From Methanosarcinaceae archaeon (lineage in GTDB: Archaea > Halobacteriota > Methanosarcinia > Methanosarcinales > Methanosarcinaceae): a stretch of 7,309 bases of DNA. The translations under genes were made by a program, and so were the position numbers. The stretch's first letter is position 1; every line of letters begins with the position of its first letter. The stretch lies in NCBI GenBank assembly GCA_016926455.1, contig JAFGOO010000216.1, forward strand, positions 1 through 7,309, read 5' to 3'. Shown piece after piece: positions 6,313 to 7,309 of this stretch. The notes below the pieces were generated by a model. The model searched no databases. It saw nothing but the letters and a program-made list of their open reading frames with translations, and was not told where the DNA came from.

Positions 6313-7044
6313 ATGAATGACAGAAACGCAGCATCTTCAAGTCCCGAGAAAAAAGCTGCTGGTAAGGCTGCAGCTAACCTTGTAACAGATGGTATGGTTG
6401 TAGGACTCGGAACTGGTTCAACTACCGCCTACACTATAGAAGAACTTGGGAAGCGGGTGGTTGATGGTCTTGATATTCTCGCTGTTGTGACCTCATATCA
6501 ATCGGAGATGCTTTCTATAGACGCTAAAATTCCAATTACCACACTTGCAGAGCATCCAGTACTTGACATTGCGATTGACGGTGCGGATCAGATTGACTCG
6601 AACCTGAACGCCATAAAAGGAGGGGGTGCGGCACACACTCGCGAGAAGGTGGTTGCGAAATCAGCAAAGCGTTTTGTGGTGGTTGCAGATGAATCAAAGG
6701 TAACCGAGAAACTTGATCGTACTGTACCGCTTGAGGTTCTACCGTACGCAAAGAACCTTGTCATGCAAAAGGTCGCTGAACTTGGTGCAAAGCCGATACT
6801 TCGTCTTGCTGTCCGAAAAGATGGTCCTGTGATTACAGATAACGGTAATTTCATAATCGATGCTGATTTTGGTGTAATCGATGATCCTGCAGAACTTGAA
6901 CTGAAACTCTCGATATGTAGTGGCATAGTTGAGCACGGTATATTTACCAATGTGGATGATGTCTATATTGGCAAGAAAGATGGAAAGGTTGAAGTCAGGT
7001 CTGCAACAAAAAATAGAAACCTGTATCAATTCCAGCATAGATGA
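6313..7044 (+). CDS. rpiA: ribose-5-phosphate isomerase A
   Basis: This enzyme interconverts ribulose 5-phosphate and ribose 5-phosphate in the cytosol, supplying ribose for PRPP, nucleotides and aromatic compounds; in many archaea it works with the ribulose monophosphate route. All signature regions are present: phosphate-binding GLGTGSTTAY (31-40), IDGADQID (88-95), KGGGAAHTREK (102-112), VVADESK (123-129) and ADFGVIDDP (184-192). The residues matching the E. coli catalytic set D81, D84, K94 and E103 are D89, D92, K102 and E111, a constant offset of eight, so the enzyme should be active. At 243 residues it is slightly longer than most homologues: about ten residues are added at the N-terminus and about fifteen after KVEVRS. 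The ATG at 6313 follows a GCAGGT at about 9 nt. It lies 34 nt after aspS on the same strand, and its product feeds the PRPP that the phosphoribosyltransferase upstream of aspS uses. Confidence 0.95.
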   Translation: MNDRNAASSSPEKKAAGKAAANLVTDGMVVGLGTGSTTAYTIEELGKRVVDGLDILAVVTSYQSEMLSIDAKIPITTLAEHPVLDIAIDGADQIDSNLNAIKGGGAAHTREKVVAKSAKRFVVVADESKVTEKLDRTVPLEVLPYAKNLVMQKVAELGAKPILRLAVRKDGPVITDNGNFIIDADFGVIDDPAELELKLSICSGIVEHGIFTNVDDVYIGKKDGKVEVRSATKNRNLYQFQHR

Positions 7045-7099
7045 GTGCACTATGGTTATTCAGTACATGAATTATGGAATTCTTGTTACTTTAACTTGT

Positions 7100-7142
7100 A
7101 AGCCGAGAAGTCCCCTTTAGTAAGATGGGGGATGAGAGGCTT
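7100..7142 (+). mobile_element. imperfect hairpin upstream of tnpB, candidate left end of IS200/IS605-type element
   Basis: An outer stem AAGCC (7100-7104) / GGCTT (7138-7142) encloses an internal loop and an inner stem GTCCCC (7110-7115) / GGGGAT (7128-7133). It begins about 120 nt before the tnpB start. Left ends of this family carry such an imperfect subterminal hairpin and no terminal inverted repeats, so I infer that this is the left end of the element whose tnpB begins at 7219. No tnpA lies between the hairpin and tnpB, so the element would be a tnpB-only (IS1341-like) type. The hairpin could alternatively be a remnant right end of another copy or a terminator for rpiA. Confidence 0.45.
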
Positions 7143-7182
7143 AATATCCCAACACGACTTAGTATCTTCTCTATTTCATACC

Positions 7183-7194
7183 AAAAATATATAT
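7183..7194 (+). promoter_or_regulatory. TATA box for the right-hand tnpB
   Basis: AAAAATATATAT is centred about 30 nt before the tnpB ATG at 7219. With archaeal spacing, transcription would start almost at the start codon, giving a leaderless message. No Shine-Dalgarno site is visible before the ATG, which agrees with that. Confidence 0.5.
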
Positions 7195-7218
7195 GTTGTT
7201 TCAATATAATGTCTACTA

Positions 7219-7309
7219 ATGTTTAAAGCCTACAAATACCGTTTATATCCCAACAAAGAGCAACAAGAGCTTTTTATGAAACATATCGGTGCGTGTAGGT
7301 TTACCTATA
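7219..7309 (+). CDS. tnpB: TnpB, RNA-guided endonuclease of IS200/IS605 family (N-terminus only)
   Basis: The gene runs off the window; 30 codons are visible. The peptide begins MFKAYKYRLYPNKEQ and continues to HIGACRFTY, which is the classic TnpB N-terminus: a first strand with K-Y-R-L-Y-P, a helix rich in Q and E, then G-A-C-R-F as the start of the next helix. TnpB is the ancestor of Cas12 nucleases and cuts DNA with an omega RNA made from the right end of its own element. The RuvC catalytic residues and the zinc finger are outside the window, so integrity is unknown. It lies on the same strand as the tnpB remnant at the left edge, but the regions visible do not overlap, so I cannot say whether they are copies. 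Confidence 0.9.
   Translation, partial: MFKAYKYRLYPNKEQQELFMKHIGACRFTY

Noticed and set aside
6588..6950. Open frame of 120 codons on the minus strand opposite rpiA
   Set aside because: It lies fully inside a well-conserved gene and its peptide is not recognisable.
1..7309. CRISPR array, toxin-antitoxin pair or defence cluster
   Set aside because: There are no spaced direct repeats, no paired small genes and no defence-type domains except the two TnpB ends, which are ordinary transposon parts.

Overview
The window looks like a chromosomal segment of a euryarchaeon, probably a methanogen or a relative (Methanosarcinales/ANME-like is my guess, not shown). The evidence is an archaeal VAT/Cdc48 AAA+ ATPase, an archaeal-type aspartyl-tRNA synthetase of about 440 residues, a COG2236-like archaeal phosphoribosyltransferase, TATA-like boxes 25-40 nt before several starts, and few good Shine-Dalgarno sites. 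Base composition is moderate to AT-rich.

Layout. Positions 1-85 hold the right end of an IS200/IS605-type element lying upstream of the window: the last codons of a tnpB gene, apparently interrupted by a stop, and the hairpin that ends its omega RNA. Two genes follow on the minus strand and are read right to left: cdc48 (1544-3862), then an APC-family amino-acid permease (199-1467). A 259-286 bp divergent spacer (about 3863-4148) carries TATA-like boxes in both directions and a perfect 12-nt palindrome. Three plus-strand genes follow: a purine-type phosphoribosyltransferase with an extra C-terminal domain that looks like a winged helix (about 4149-4865), aspS (4947-6278) and rpiA (6313-7044). 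The window closes with a structured spacer and the first 30 codons of a second tnpB (from 7219), with its own TATA box.

How the genes fit together. Five complete genes are core or housekeeping functions. RpiA makes ribose 5-phosphate, the precursor of PRPP, which the phosphoribosyltransferase uses; AspRS supplies Asp-tRNA. AspRS carries His31 and Pro90 where discriminating archaeal enzymes have Trp and Lys, so it is predicted to charge tRNA-Asn as well and to depend on an amidotransferase elsewhere in the genome. Cdc48 ends in Ala-Tyr-Gly, compatible with docking on the 20S proteasome.

I found no convincing new multi-gene system. The points most worth a second look are the two same-strand tnpB ends that bracket the housekeeping block, the preserved omega-RNA end beside a broken tnpB C-terminus, the relaxed AspRS specificity signature, and the two-domain phosphoribosyltransferase.
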